Shown here piece by piece: positions 7,658 to 14,511 of a stretch of 26,716 bases of DNA (within the stretch, counting starts at the first letter, position 1; each line of letters begins with the position of its first letter). The notes under the pieces are model-generated. The model was not told the DNA's origin. It saw nothing but the letters and a program-made list of their open reading frames with translations, and did not search any database. The stretch is from CAZEVY01 sp964515555. GTDB lineage: Bacteria; Acidobacteriota; Terriglobia; Bryobacterales; Bryobacteraceae. The position numbers and the translations under genes were made by a program. The stretch spans positions 1-26,716 of the forward strand of contig CAZEVY010000078.1 of the NCBI GenBank assembly GCA_964515555.1, read 5' to 3'.

Positions 7658-8011
7658 ATGATGTGCCATACCGTTCCATTCGTGAAGGGTGTGCTGACGG
7701 TCGCGCTGTTGTCCGTTGTGGCCGTCGGCGGGTTTATCGTTGATGCGGTGACCGACGGAGTCGTCGAAGACCGGATCGGTCGCGTGGAACAGCGGGTCGA
7801 CCGCATGGCGGATCGCGTCGGCGAGCGCGCCGAGCGGTTCGGCGAGCGCGTGGCCCTGTTCGGCGAGCGTATCGGAATGCTGGGCGACCGCATCGGGCGC
7901 AACGTGGAGCGCGCGGCCAGTCGCGGCGAAGCGCGGTTTCAGCGTCTCGAGGAGCGCATCAACCAGCGGATGGAAGAGCTCGAGCGGCGCTTCGAGCGTT
8001 TCGGACGATAG
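7658..8011 (+). CDS. Small membrane-anchored heptad-repeat (coiled-coil) protein
   Basis: A 117-residue protein of unrecognised family. Residues about 9-30 form one hydrophobic segment (GVLTVALLSVVAVGGFIV), a signal anchor or signal peptide. The rest is charged, rich in Arg and Glu, with a strict seven-residue period: Gly-Glu/Asp-Arg recurs at 55-57, 62-64, 69-71 and 76-78 (e.g. ERAERFG, ERVALFG, ERIGMLG). This predicts a long coiled coil or amphipathic helix in the periplasm. The frame is supported by the protein-level periodicity and by position 8 bases after the upstream stop. Consecutive ATGs at 7658 and 7661 are both possible starts; no strong ribosome binding site is seen, so coupling to the upstream gene is likely. 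A structural or envelope-spacer role is only a guess. Confidence 0.66.
   Translation: MMCHTVPFVKGVLTVALLSVVAVGGFIVDAVTDGVVEDRIGRVEQRVDRMADRVGERAERFGERVALFGERIGMLGDRIGRNVERAASRGEARFQRLEERINQRMEELERRFERFGR
7823..7927 (+). repeat. Five tandem imperfect 21-bp repeats within a coding region
   Basis: Units begin at 7823, 7844, 7865, 7886 and 7907. Each starts GAGCG or GACCG, and the first three end GGC. The unit is exactly seven codons, so each copy adds one heptad to the coiled coil. Third-position differences between units while residues are kept suggest that the repeat is old and under protein-level selection. Confidence 0.7.
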
Positions 8012-8032
8012 GGCGGTTTTTGCCGCCGGGTT

Positions 8033-8106
8033 CCCCCAGACTGAAAGACCACGCCCGTGAGCCCGCACAGGCCTTAGCAGAAGGCTGCGGCGACGTCAGC
8101 CGGGGG
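8033..8106 (+). ncRNA. Candidate folded RNA leader upstream of sulfatase-fold gene
   Basis: The non-coding gap before the sulfatase gene can fold into a closed structure. CCCCC (8033-8037) pairs with GGGGG (8102-8106). After a small internal loop, CTGA (8041-8044) pairs with TCAG (8096-8099). Inside, 8061-8091 forms a hairpin with GCCTT/AAGGC at the top (loop AGCAG) and a GCC(C)GCA/TGCGGC lower stem. The element ends about 10 bases before the AGAGG ribosome binding site of the next gene. It matches no riboswitch class I recognise. GC-rich DNA folds easily by chance, so without covariation this remains a candidate. Confidence 0.3.
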
Positions 8107-8129
8107 CACGATTGCGAGAGGCGCGGCCG

Positions 8130-10226
8130 ATGACCGGTAGGCGCACGGGTTGGGACACAACGGTTTCGGGGGCAATCGCCGGCCTCACCGTCGCTCTCGC
8201 CTATTTCAGCCTGGAACAACTCATGCTCCGGGTCCTTCCTTTTTTCCTGGGCACGATGTCGGTGATGCTTCTCCCCTGGGACATCACCGCGTTCTTCCTG
8301 ATCGTCCACTGCGGCCTGGGAATCGTGCTGGGGATCGTGGGGGTGTGGCTGGTTCGCGCGGCGAGAATCGGCGGCCCGAATCCCGACGGCGCCCAGCGGC
8401 TCGCCGCGCTGATTCTAATGTTGGTCGTTGTACTGGCAGCCAACACCACGAGCGATCAGCCGTCGGCCTTCGTCGGGGCGGCGCTGGCGGGCTCGGCGGC
8501 TGTGTGTCTGGTGGTCCTGATGGCCTGGCCGGGATGCCGTTGGCTGGAGCCTTATACGGGGCACTGGACCGTGTGGGTGGCGACCACGGGCATTCTGTGG
8601 ATCGTCAAGACCTGGTTCGCGACCTCCAAATGGGATCGGAAGGTCGTTCCCATGGTTATGTGTCTGGTCATCGCCGCGGCCGCGACGGCCCTGGTGCAGT
8701 GGACCTGGCGCCGTCTGGCGGGACCGGGCCCGGTCGCACGGCGCACACACCTGGCGGTTGCCGGCGGGGTGGCCCTGATTGTCGCGGCACTCGCCATCGT
8801 CCTTCAGCCGGCGCCCTTGCGAGCAGCGGTGGCGGCGCCGCCTCCGGCGGGAGTCCGCCGGCCCCCTGTCTTCCTGATCGTGCTCGACACGGTGCGCGCC
8901 GATCACCTGTCCCTATACGGCTACCAGCGCGACACGACGCCGCGGCTCCGGGAGTTCGCCGGAAGCGCGACGCTGTTCCGGAACGCCACCGCCACAGCCG
9001 ATATGACGTTGCCGACCCACGCGTCGATGTTCACCGGAGTCTTCGCCTCCTCCCACGGCGCCCATTATTCGCCGAGCGCGCCCCTGGGATCTCCGCTCGA
9101 CGGCAAGGCGCTCACGCTGGCGGAGATACTTCGCGCCTCCGGCTACAGGACTCTGGCGCTGGTCTCGAACTACGCCTACGTGTCCGCCAAGTTTGGCTTT
9201 GCACAGGGCTTCGAGTACTACGACGCGCGGGCCGGCACGCCTTTCCTCGGCGGATGGACGCATGCCGCGCTTCGCGAGCGGAGCCGTAAGATCGCCGCAT
9301 GGCTGGCGGGCCGCGACCCGCACGTCGGCCCTTACCGCGACGCCGCCGCAATGACGGCCGAGGCGGCGCGGGCGCTCGCGGGGGAGGCCGGGTCCGGACG
9401 CCCGCTGTTCCTCTTCCTCAACCTGATGGACGCCCACCGGCCCGTGGCCCCGGCGCCGCCCTTCGATCGGATGTTCCCCGGCTGGGAGTCGCCGATATCG
9501 GTCCCGGAGTTCGACGAGCTGATCGAAAGCGTTAACGAGCGCCGGCGGACGCTGACTTCGAGAGAGAGGGAGTTCGCCGTGTCGCAGTACGATGGCGCGC
9601 TGGCGTTCCTCGACGCCCGGCTCGGCGATTTTTTCGACGATCTGCGCCGCCGCGAGCTCTTTGACGACTCGCTCATTGTCGTCACCTCGGATCACGGAGA
9701 GGCCTTCGGTGAGAAAAGCCTCATGGAGCACGCGGTTTCCGTTTACGAGAACCAGGTGCGCGTGCCGCTCGCGATCAAGTGGCCGGGGCAGAAGACCGCG
9801 GAGACCGTCGAGGAGCGCGTGAGCCAGGTCGACATTCTGCCGACCGTGCTGGCGGCGGCCGGCCTGGCGGCTCCGGGCGGCGTTTCCGGCGTCGACCTGG
9901 CGAAGGTGCACGGAACGGGACCGCGATGGATTTACAGCGAGTCGTTCGCGAGGGCGCCGGGGTCGCGCTTCCGGCGCATAGAGCGGGCCGTTTTTCGGGA
10001 CAACATCAAGCTGATCGCTTCCGACAAGGGCATGCGCGAAATGTACGACCTGTCCGCCGATCCCCTCGAGGACCGGAACCTCTACCGGCCCGACCACCCG
10101 CAGGCCCGGGAGCTCACGTCGCACCTCAACGACTGGATCCGAACCGTTCCCAAGGCGCCGGCGTCACCCACCACGCTGGACGCCGAGACCCGCGAGCGCC
10201 TGCGCTCGCTGGGCTACATCCAGTAG
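8130..10226 (+). CDS. Membrane-anchored sulfatase-fold (alkaline phosphatase superfamily) enzyme with Thr nucleophile position
   Basis: A 698-residue protein. Residues about 10-225 contain some seven or eight hydrophobic segments. Residues about 245-690 are a sulfatase-fold domain facing the periplasm: VLDTVRADHLSLYGY (Asp253, metal), NLMDAHRPV, VVTSDHGEAFGE (Asp521-His522, metal) and a terminal LRSLGYIQ typical of this subgroup. In classical sulfatases the nucleophile motif is C/S-x-P-S-R-x4-T-G. Here it is TLPTHASMFTG, with Thr293 in place of Cys and His297 in place of Arg. Formylglycine cannot form from Thr, so a phospho- or phosphoalcohol-transfer reaction, as in Thr-nucleophile relatives such as LtaS/EptA, is at least as likely as sulfate-ester hydrolysis. 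ATG 8130 has AGAGG 8 bases upstream and was preferred over TTG 8112. Substrate unknown. Confidence 0.82.
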   Translation: MTGRRTGWDTTVSGAIAGLTVALAYFSLEQLMLRVLPFFLGTMSVMLLPWDITAFFLIVHCGLGIVLGIVGVWLVRAARIGGPNPDGAQRLAALILMLVVVLAANTTSDQPSAFVGAALAGSAAVCLVVLMAWPGCRWLEPYTGHWTVWVATTGILWIVKTWFATSKWDRKVVPMVMCLVIAAAATALVQWTWRRLAGPGPVARRTHLAVAGGVALIVAALAIVLQPAPLRAAVAAPPPAGVRRPPVFLIVLDTVRADHLSLYGYQRDTTPRLREFAGSATLFRNATATADMTLPTHASMFTGVFASSHGAHYSPSAPLGSPLDGKALTLAEILRASGYRTLALVSNYAYVSAKFGFAQGFEYYDARAGTPFLGGWTHAALRERSRKIAAWLAGRDPHVGPYRDAAAMTAEAARALAGEAGSGRPLFLFLNLMDAHRPVAPAPPFDRMFPGWESPISVPEFDELIESVNERRRTLTSREREFAVSQYDGALAFLDARLGDFFDDLRRRELFDDSLIVVTSDHGEAFGEKSLMEHAVSVYENQVRVPLAIKWPGQKTAETVEERVSQVDILPTVLAAAGLAAPGGVSGVDLAKVHGTGPRWIYSESFARAPGSRFRRIERAVFRDNIKLIASDKGMREMYDLSADPLEDRNLYRPDHPQARELTSHLNDWIRTVPKAPASPTTLDAETRERLRSLGYIQ

Positions 10227-10233
10227 GACGCTG

Positions 10234-11085
10234 CTACGCGCCCGTGAGGATCAGGTCGACGCGCCGGCTGACTTCCGCCAGGTAGTCGCGGTCGCCGCCG
10301 GAAAGCTCCACGGTGGCGTCGCCGCGGAAACCGATTTCGGCGAGCGCGTTGTAGATTTCCTTCCAGTCGATTTCGCCCTCGCGCAGGTTGACGAACTCGG
10401 CGAGGCGGTTCTTAAAGCGGAAGTCCTTGAAATGGAGTTTCACGATACGCTTGCCCAGCGTGCGGATCCAGTCCTGCGGGAAGGCCCAGATGAGAACGTT
10501 GCCGACGTCGAAGTAGGCCTTCACCCAGGGGCTCTCGAACTCGTCGACGTAGCGCGCGAATTCGAGCGGACTCAGGAGGAACTTGTTCCACACTTCCTCC
10601 ACCGCGATGACCACCTTGGCCTCGGCCGCCACCGGAATCAGCTTGCGGATCTGCGCCTGCGACCGCTTCCAGGCGTCGGCGTAGCTGGTCTTCGCGTCGA
10701 CCACGGCGGGCACCAGCAGCACCGTGTCGGCGCCGAACAGGCGCGCGTTGCGGATGCTGGTCCGCATGCCCTCCATGCTGCTCTCGACGACGGCAGGATC
10801 GCCCGACGAAAGCGGGTACCGCCAATGCGCCTGGTTCATGATCGAGTGGATGCGCACCTTGGCGTCGGCCGACGCCCGGGCGATCTCCTCGGCCAGCGCC
10901 GGATCGGTCACGGTGCCGATCTCGACGCCCTCGAATCCGACCTCCTTGGCGAGGTCGAACTTCGCGCGGGGCGAAAGGTCGCGCGGCATCATCGAATACA
11001 GGACGCACTTGCGGATCGGCAGGCGCGCTCCTTGAGCGGAAGCGGCCGCCGCCGCCGCGGCGATCGAGAATGTCCGTCGGGTCAT
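10234..11085 (-). CDS. Exported sugar phosphate isomerase/epimerase-like TIM-barrel protein
   Basis: A 283-residue protein of the xylose-isomerase-like TIM-barrel superfamily. It begins MTRRTFSIAAAAAAASAQ, a Tat-like or short Sec signal (RR at 3-4). The barrel follows with likely metal ligands Glu163/164 (AVEEVWN), Asp193 (YFDVGN), His218 (KLHFKD) and Glu260 (TVELSGGD). Family members isomerise, epimerise or cleave sugars and related polyols; exported members are frequent in Acidobacteriota and Planctomycetota. Start ATG 11085 follows GAGG at 8-9 bases. The ATG overlaps the upstream amidohydrolase stop (ATGA), so translation is probably coupled. It ends 7 bases from the convergent sulfatase-fold gene. 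It is the last gene of a four-gene unit. Exact reaction unknown. Confidence 0.83.
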   Translation of the reverse strand: MTRRTFSIAAAAAAASAQGARLPIRKCVLYSMMPRDLSPRAKFDLAKEVGFEGVEIGTVTDPALAEEIARASADAKVRIHSIMNQAHWRYPLSSGDPAVVESSMEGMRTSIRNARLFGADTVLLVPAVVDAKTSYADAWKRSQAQIRKLIPVAAEAKVVIAVEEVWNKFLLSPLEFARYVDEFESPWVKAYFDVGNVLIWAFPQDWIRTLGKRIVKLHFKDFRFKNRLAEFVNLREGEIDWKEIYNALAEIGFRGDATVELSGGDRDYLAEVSRRVDLILTGA

Positions 11086-12383
11086 TGCTTTTTCCTCTCT
11101 CCACCGCCGCCCCGGCCCGAGCCGGCCCACCGCGGATCGTCGGTGGAGCGGTAGTCCTTGGGCAGCGTGTTCCATTCAGGCCGCAGAATGCCGTTCATGT
11201 CGTAGACCACGCGGCCTTCGCGGAAGGTCAACTCGCATCCCAGCCGCTGGGTGCCCCGGAGGCGGGCGCCGGCGTGGTCGACGAAACCGAAGTTTCCTTT
11301 CTCCAGTCGGAGCACGCTGACGTCAGCGGGCGCTCCCACGGAGAGATGGCCCAACTCCTCGCGCTTGATCTCGCGCGCGGGATTCCAGGTGGAGCGCTCG
11401 ATGACCGCGTCGAGCGGCATGCCGAGGGCCAGGAACTTCGACATGACGTTCAGCATGTCCTTCATACCGGAGTTCATGCTGCCGATGTGCAGATCGGTCG
11501 AGATGGAGTCGGGCCAGAAACCGGCCTTGGTCAGCGGCACGGCGACGCGCCAGAGGAAACTGCCGCCGCCGTGACCAACGTCGAAGATCACGCCGCGCTT
11601 GCGGCCGAGGATGAGGCCGGGGCTCGGGCCGCCGGAATCGTCCTGTTCGTTGCGGTTGCCCGAGTAGACGTGCGTGTAAATGTCGCCGGGACGGAGCTTC
11701 TCGGTGGTGAGAGTGAGAATCGGCCGCTCAGCGCGATTGGTTCCAAAGTCGACCATCACGGGGATGTTGGCGATCGTGCCCGCCGCCACCGCCTGCTCGA
11801 CGGGCTTCCACTCCGGCCCGCCGTAGTGGGCCGTCTTCACGCCGACCACGAGGCCCTTGTACTTCAGCGCCGCCTCGCCGGTGAGCTTGCCGTCCATGTC
11901 GGCGAGATCCTGCTCCCACTTGCCGCCGCGCATGCCGTGGCCGACGATGTTGAGAAACGCCAGCACGCGCGTGCGGGAGCGATTGATGACGCGGTCGCGG
12001 AAGTCCTCGAAGTTGCGCCAGCCCGCGCCGCCGACATCGACCACCGAGGTGACGCCGACGCGGAAAGTGAAGCCGTCGGGATAGACGCTGTTGTCGCCCG
12101 CGTAAGAGCCGCGCTCGCCGGTGCCGGTGTAGACGTGCGTGTGGATATCGACCAGCCCCGGCGTCACGTAGAGGCCCGAGACGTCGGCGACTTTGTACGC
12201 GCGCGCCGGGTCGATCTTCGGCGCGACTTCGGCGATCCTGCCTTCGTGAATGGCGACGTCGCGCACGGCGTTGATCTTGTTCTTCGGGTCGATGACGTGA
12301 CCGCCGCGCAGCAGCAGGTCGTATTGCGTCTGCGCGGCCGCGGCGGCGGCCAGCGCGAGCGCGAGCAGACTCATTCGAATCAT
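11082..12383 (-). CDS. Exported metal-dependent amidohydrolase (dihydroorotase/deacetylase-like)
   Basis: A 433-residue protein with signal peptide MIRMSLLALALAAAAAAQ. The amidohydrolase fold starts with the small beta domain (YDLLLRGGHVIDPKNKI) and then VTPGLVDIHTHVY. Expected binuclear metal ligands are visible: His81 and His83, the probable carboxylated bridging Lys183 (GVKTAH), His238 (YTHVYSG), His271 (DVGHGG) and the catalytic Asp297 (STDLHIGS). The family hydrolyses cyclic amides and N-acyl groups (dihydroorotase, D-aminoacylase, adenine-deaminase-like deacetylase); the precise substrate cannot be told. A Gly/Arg/Lys-rich tail ends the protein. Start ATG 12383 has AGGGGG upstream and lies 13 bases after the preceding stop. 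The 3' end overlaps the isomerase-like gene by 4 bases. Confidence 0.85.
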   Translation of the reverse strand: MIRMSLLALALAAAAAAQTQYDLLLRGGHVIDPKNKINAVRDVAIHEGRIAEVAPKIDPARAYKVADVSGLYVTPGLVDIHTHVYTGTGERGSYAGDNSVYPDGFTFRVGVTSVVDVGGAGWRNFEDFRDRVINRSRTRVLAFLNIVGHGMRGGKWEQDLADMDGKLTGEAALKYKGLVVGVKTAHYGGPEWKPVEQAVAAGTIANIPVMVDFGTNRAERPILTLTTEKLRPGDIYTHVYSGNRNEQDDSGGPSPGLILGRKRGVIFDVGHGGGSFLWRVAVPLTKAGFWPDSISTDLHIGSMNSGMKDMLNVMSKFLALGMPLDAVIERSTWNPAREIKREELGHLSVGAPADVSVLRLEKGNFGFVDHAGARLRGTQRLGCELTFREGRVVYDMNGILRPEWNTLPKDYRSTDDPRWAGSGRGGGGERKKQ

Positions 12384-12396
12384 GTTGGGTTCCCCC

Positions 12397-13320
12397 TTAT
12401 CGCGAAAGGTCGACGACCGCGTAGGTTCTCAGCTCCGGCAGCGTGAACTCGGTGGCCGCGGATTCGACGACCGGGTCGGACAGCGCCGCGCCGGGAAGTC
12501 CGGCGACCGACGCCGACTGCTTCGGATATCGTCCGGCGACGCGCACGCGCACGCCATTCACGACGCGGTTCCCGTAATTCAGCAGGTGCACGCGGGCGCG
12601 CGGGCCCGACGCGGTGAGGCGACCGACGACCACGTCGCTTCCGTAGATGCGCAGAGAGCGCCGGGCGTCGCCGAGCTCGGAGCGGATCTTCGCGGCCATC
12701 TTGCCGGGATCGACGGCCTCCGCCTTCGGATACTTCGCCGAGCCGAACTCGACGTTCACGGCGAGGCGCGCCTCCGGGGCCTTCACCAGGCGAACCAGCA
12801 GATTCCGCCGCGTGAGCATATTGATGACTTCGGCCGACGCCGTCGAGCCGTCGTCGATGTAGCCGATGTCGGCCACGGCGGGGGCCTCGAAGGCCTTGAG
12901 TTCGCCGAGAAACGCCAGCATCGCGCCCAGCGGGGCGAGGCCCGCGGCGTCGGTGGCGATCATGGCGTCGGCGCCGAAAACGTAGGCTTCGGCCGCGGCC
13001 AGCGCCGCCGCCGCTCCACCCGCGTCGTAGTAGTATCGCCGCGCAGGCTCACGCAGAATCCGCCAGCCGTTGGTGACCAGCCACGGGGCGCGGCTGGCCG
13101 AGGCTTCGTTGGCGCGAAACGACGCCGCCGGAGTGGCGAGGCGCACGGCGCCCTGAGTGTCGCCCGCGCGAACGGCGATCGGCGTGGGCTTCCACTCGGC
13201 CTCACGCGACGCGGGCACGATGGCGCGCGCGATGCCCGCCTGCTTGAGTTGATCGGCGGTATCGGGCCCCTTGTCCCAGAAGAGTCCGGGGATGGCCGCC
13301 GCGAGAAAAAGGAGCTTCAC
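12397..13320 (-). CDS. Exported protein of unknown function
   Basis: A 307-residue protein I do not recognise. Residues 1-14 (MKLLFLAAAIPGLF) look like a signal peptide. The middle has an Ala-rich helical stretch (GGAAAALAAAEAYVFGADAM, about 105-125) and alternating alpha/beta patterns. The last 90 residues (RVHLLNYGNRVVNGVRVRVAG...FTLPELRTYAVVDLSR) look like a beta-sandwich of the kind found at the C-terminus of glycoside-hydrolase-like proteins. No catalytic motif could be assigned. Start GTG 13320 overlaps the DUF362 stop in a GTGA arrangement, so it is translationally coupled. The amidohydrolase gene follows 13 bases downstream. Context suggests a role in the same exported pathway. Confidence 0.72.
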   Translation of the reverse strand: MKLLFLAAAIPGLFWDKGPDTADQLKQAGIARAIVPASREAEWKPTPIAVRAGDTQGAVRLATPAASFRANEASASRAPWLVTNGWRILREPARRYYYDAGGAAAALAAAEAYVFGADAMIATDAAGLAPLGAMLAFLGELKAFEAPAVADIGYIDDGSTASAEVINMLTRRNLLVRLVKAPEARLAVNVEFGSAKYPKAEAVDPGKMAAKIRSELGDARRSLRIYGSDVVVGRLTASGPRARVHLLNYGNRVVNGVRVRVAGRYPKQSASVAGLPGAALSDPVVESAATEFTLPELRTYAVVDLSR

Positions 13321-14438
13321 AGCTCGATGTCCTTGCGATTAATGCGCGCGATGTCGTATTCGCCAAGGCCGAGCTTGGCGGCGTATTCGATGTGCCCCGG
13401 CTCGCGCACGAAGCGGTTGAACTGCGGGTCCTGACTGCGGCGCGCGATCAGGCGCTCCTTGGAGCGGTCCCAGACGGAGGGCGCGCCCTCGGCCTTGCGC
13501 TTGCCGTCGATGATGTCGATCAGAAGGCGGTCCATGGCGACCGGATCGGTGCCGAACATGAGGCGCTTCGGATAGAAGCGGAAGCGTGGATTGTCGGAGA
13601 ACGGCCCCGCGTGCCAGACGCCGCGCATGCCGTCCATCACGTGGAGCACGGTCATGGATCGCACGGGCTCCACCGAGGCCAGCGTGCCGATGAACGAGAG
13701 CGTGTTGGTGACCGCGTCGCGGTGCGAGCGGTCCATGTTGGAAAAGTTGCCGTAGGCGATGTTCTTGAGGCAGCCGGTGACACCCGAGGCCTGGTGCTCC
13801 TTCATGTTGGGCACGTTGACGATCTTGGTGAACCGCTCGGAGACCAGCCGCACCAGGTTGGACCGCGTGTCCTCCTCGCCGAAGAAATCGACCTCGACAT
13901 ACGTCTTCGCGTCGTAGCCGAGGATCGTGCCGCGCTGCTCCTCGGCGGCGACGACGTTGACGCCCTCGGGAACGTAGCGCTCGTAGCGCACCGTCCTCAT
14001 CTGGTTGATGAAGCGCTCGTAGATGTAGATCTGCTTCGCCGGTACGCCGGCGGCGATGAGCTTCTCGACTACGCCCGCCACGACCTCGGGGGCCGACATG
14101 ATGTTGGGCGCGCCGGAGCAGTTCACCTTGACGCCGACGTGATCCTTCGGCGTGACGAAGCGCGCCCAGGAGTCGCGATCGTCCTTGTCGCCGGTGAGCG
14201 CGCGCATGCCGATGCCGAGCATCTCGCGCACCACCGCGGCGTCGATCCTGCCGGTGGATTCGTCGACCGAGCGCGCGGAGTGGACGCCGACGACCTGGCC
14301 GCGATACGGTCCCGGCATGCCGGGCCTCGCCGAGGGCTTGTGCGCCGAGACGACGCGGTACTTCGGTATCGGCAGCGGCGAAGTGTCGGCCACCAGCGGT
14401 GACGCAGCCGCCAGTTGGAGGAAATCGCGTCTATGCAT
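13317..14438 (-). CDS. DUF362-domain protein with Tat-like signal
   Basis: A 373-residue protein beginning MHRRDFLQLAAASPLVA, a twin-Arg-type signal of the R-R-D-F-L class. The rest matches the DUF362 pattern: VGVKVNCSGAPNIMSAPEVV, KIVNVPNMKEHQASGVTGCLKNI (the KxH...GVTGCLKN core, about 205-228), and LMFGTDPVAMDRLLIDII near the C-terminus. No CxxC-type iron-sulfur cluster motif is present, unlike ferredoxin-fused DUF362 proteins. Biochemical function of the domain is unknown. It is the first gene of a four-gene unit and follows a 73-base gap after tolC, which holds a weak promoter-like pair (CCGACT, 17 bases, TATTCT at 14447-14452 on the - strand). The stop overlaps the next gene's GTG. Confidence 0.85.
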   Translation of the reverse strand: MHRRDFLQLAAASPLVADTSPLPIPKYRVVSAHKPSARPGMPGPYRGQVVGVHSARSVDESTGRIDAAVVREMLGIGMRALTGDKDDRDSWARFVTPKDHVGVKVNCSGAPNIMSAPEVVAGVVEKLIAAGVPAKQIYIYERFINQMRTVRYERYVPEGVNVVAAEEQRGTILGYDAKTYVEVDFFGEEDTRSNLVRLVSERFTKIVNVPNMKEHQASGVTGCLKNIAYGNFSNMDRSHRDAVTNTLSFIGTLASVEPVRSMTVLHVMDGMRGVWHAGPFSDNPRFRFYPKRLMFGTDPVAMDRLLIDIIDGKRKAEGAPSVWDRSKERLIARRSQDPQFNRFVREPGHIEYAAKLGLGEYDIARINRKDIEL

Positions 14439-14511
14439 TCGCTACGAGAATACCGCAAGCGGCGCCCAAAGTCGGGCGAGACGCCGTGAAACCAGTGTCC
14501 GAAGGCCCACT

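Noticed and set aside
8012..8027. GGCGG-TTTTTG-CCGCC hairpin after the heptad-repeat gene as a terminator
   Set aside because: The T run lies in the loop and not after the stem, so it does not fit an intrinsic terminator.
7634..8068. 144-codon - strand frame opposite the heptad-repeat protein
   Set aside because: The + strand frame has a membrane segment and regular heptads and follows its upstream gene closely; the - strand product has no recognisable feature.
8112..8129. TTG start for the sulfatase-fold protein
   Set aside because: ATG 8130 has AGAGG at 8 bases, whereas TTG 8112 has none and would add only six charged residues.
11070..13434. Long + strand frames opposite the amidohydrolase and the 307-residue protein
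   Set aside because: Antisense shadows of coupled, motif-bearing - strand genes.
14463..14478. CGCCC-AAAGTC-GGGCG hairpin between tolC and the DUF362 gene as a terminator
   Set aside because: Short stem with no T tract following it on either strand.
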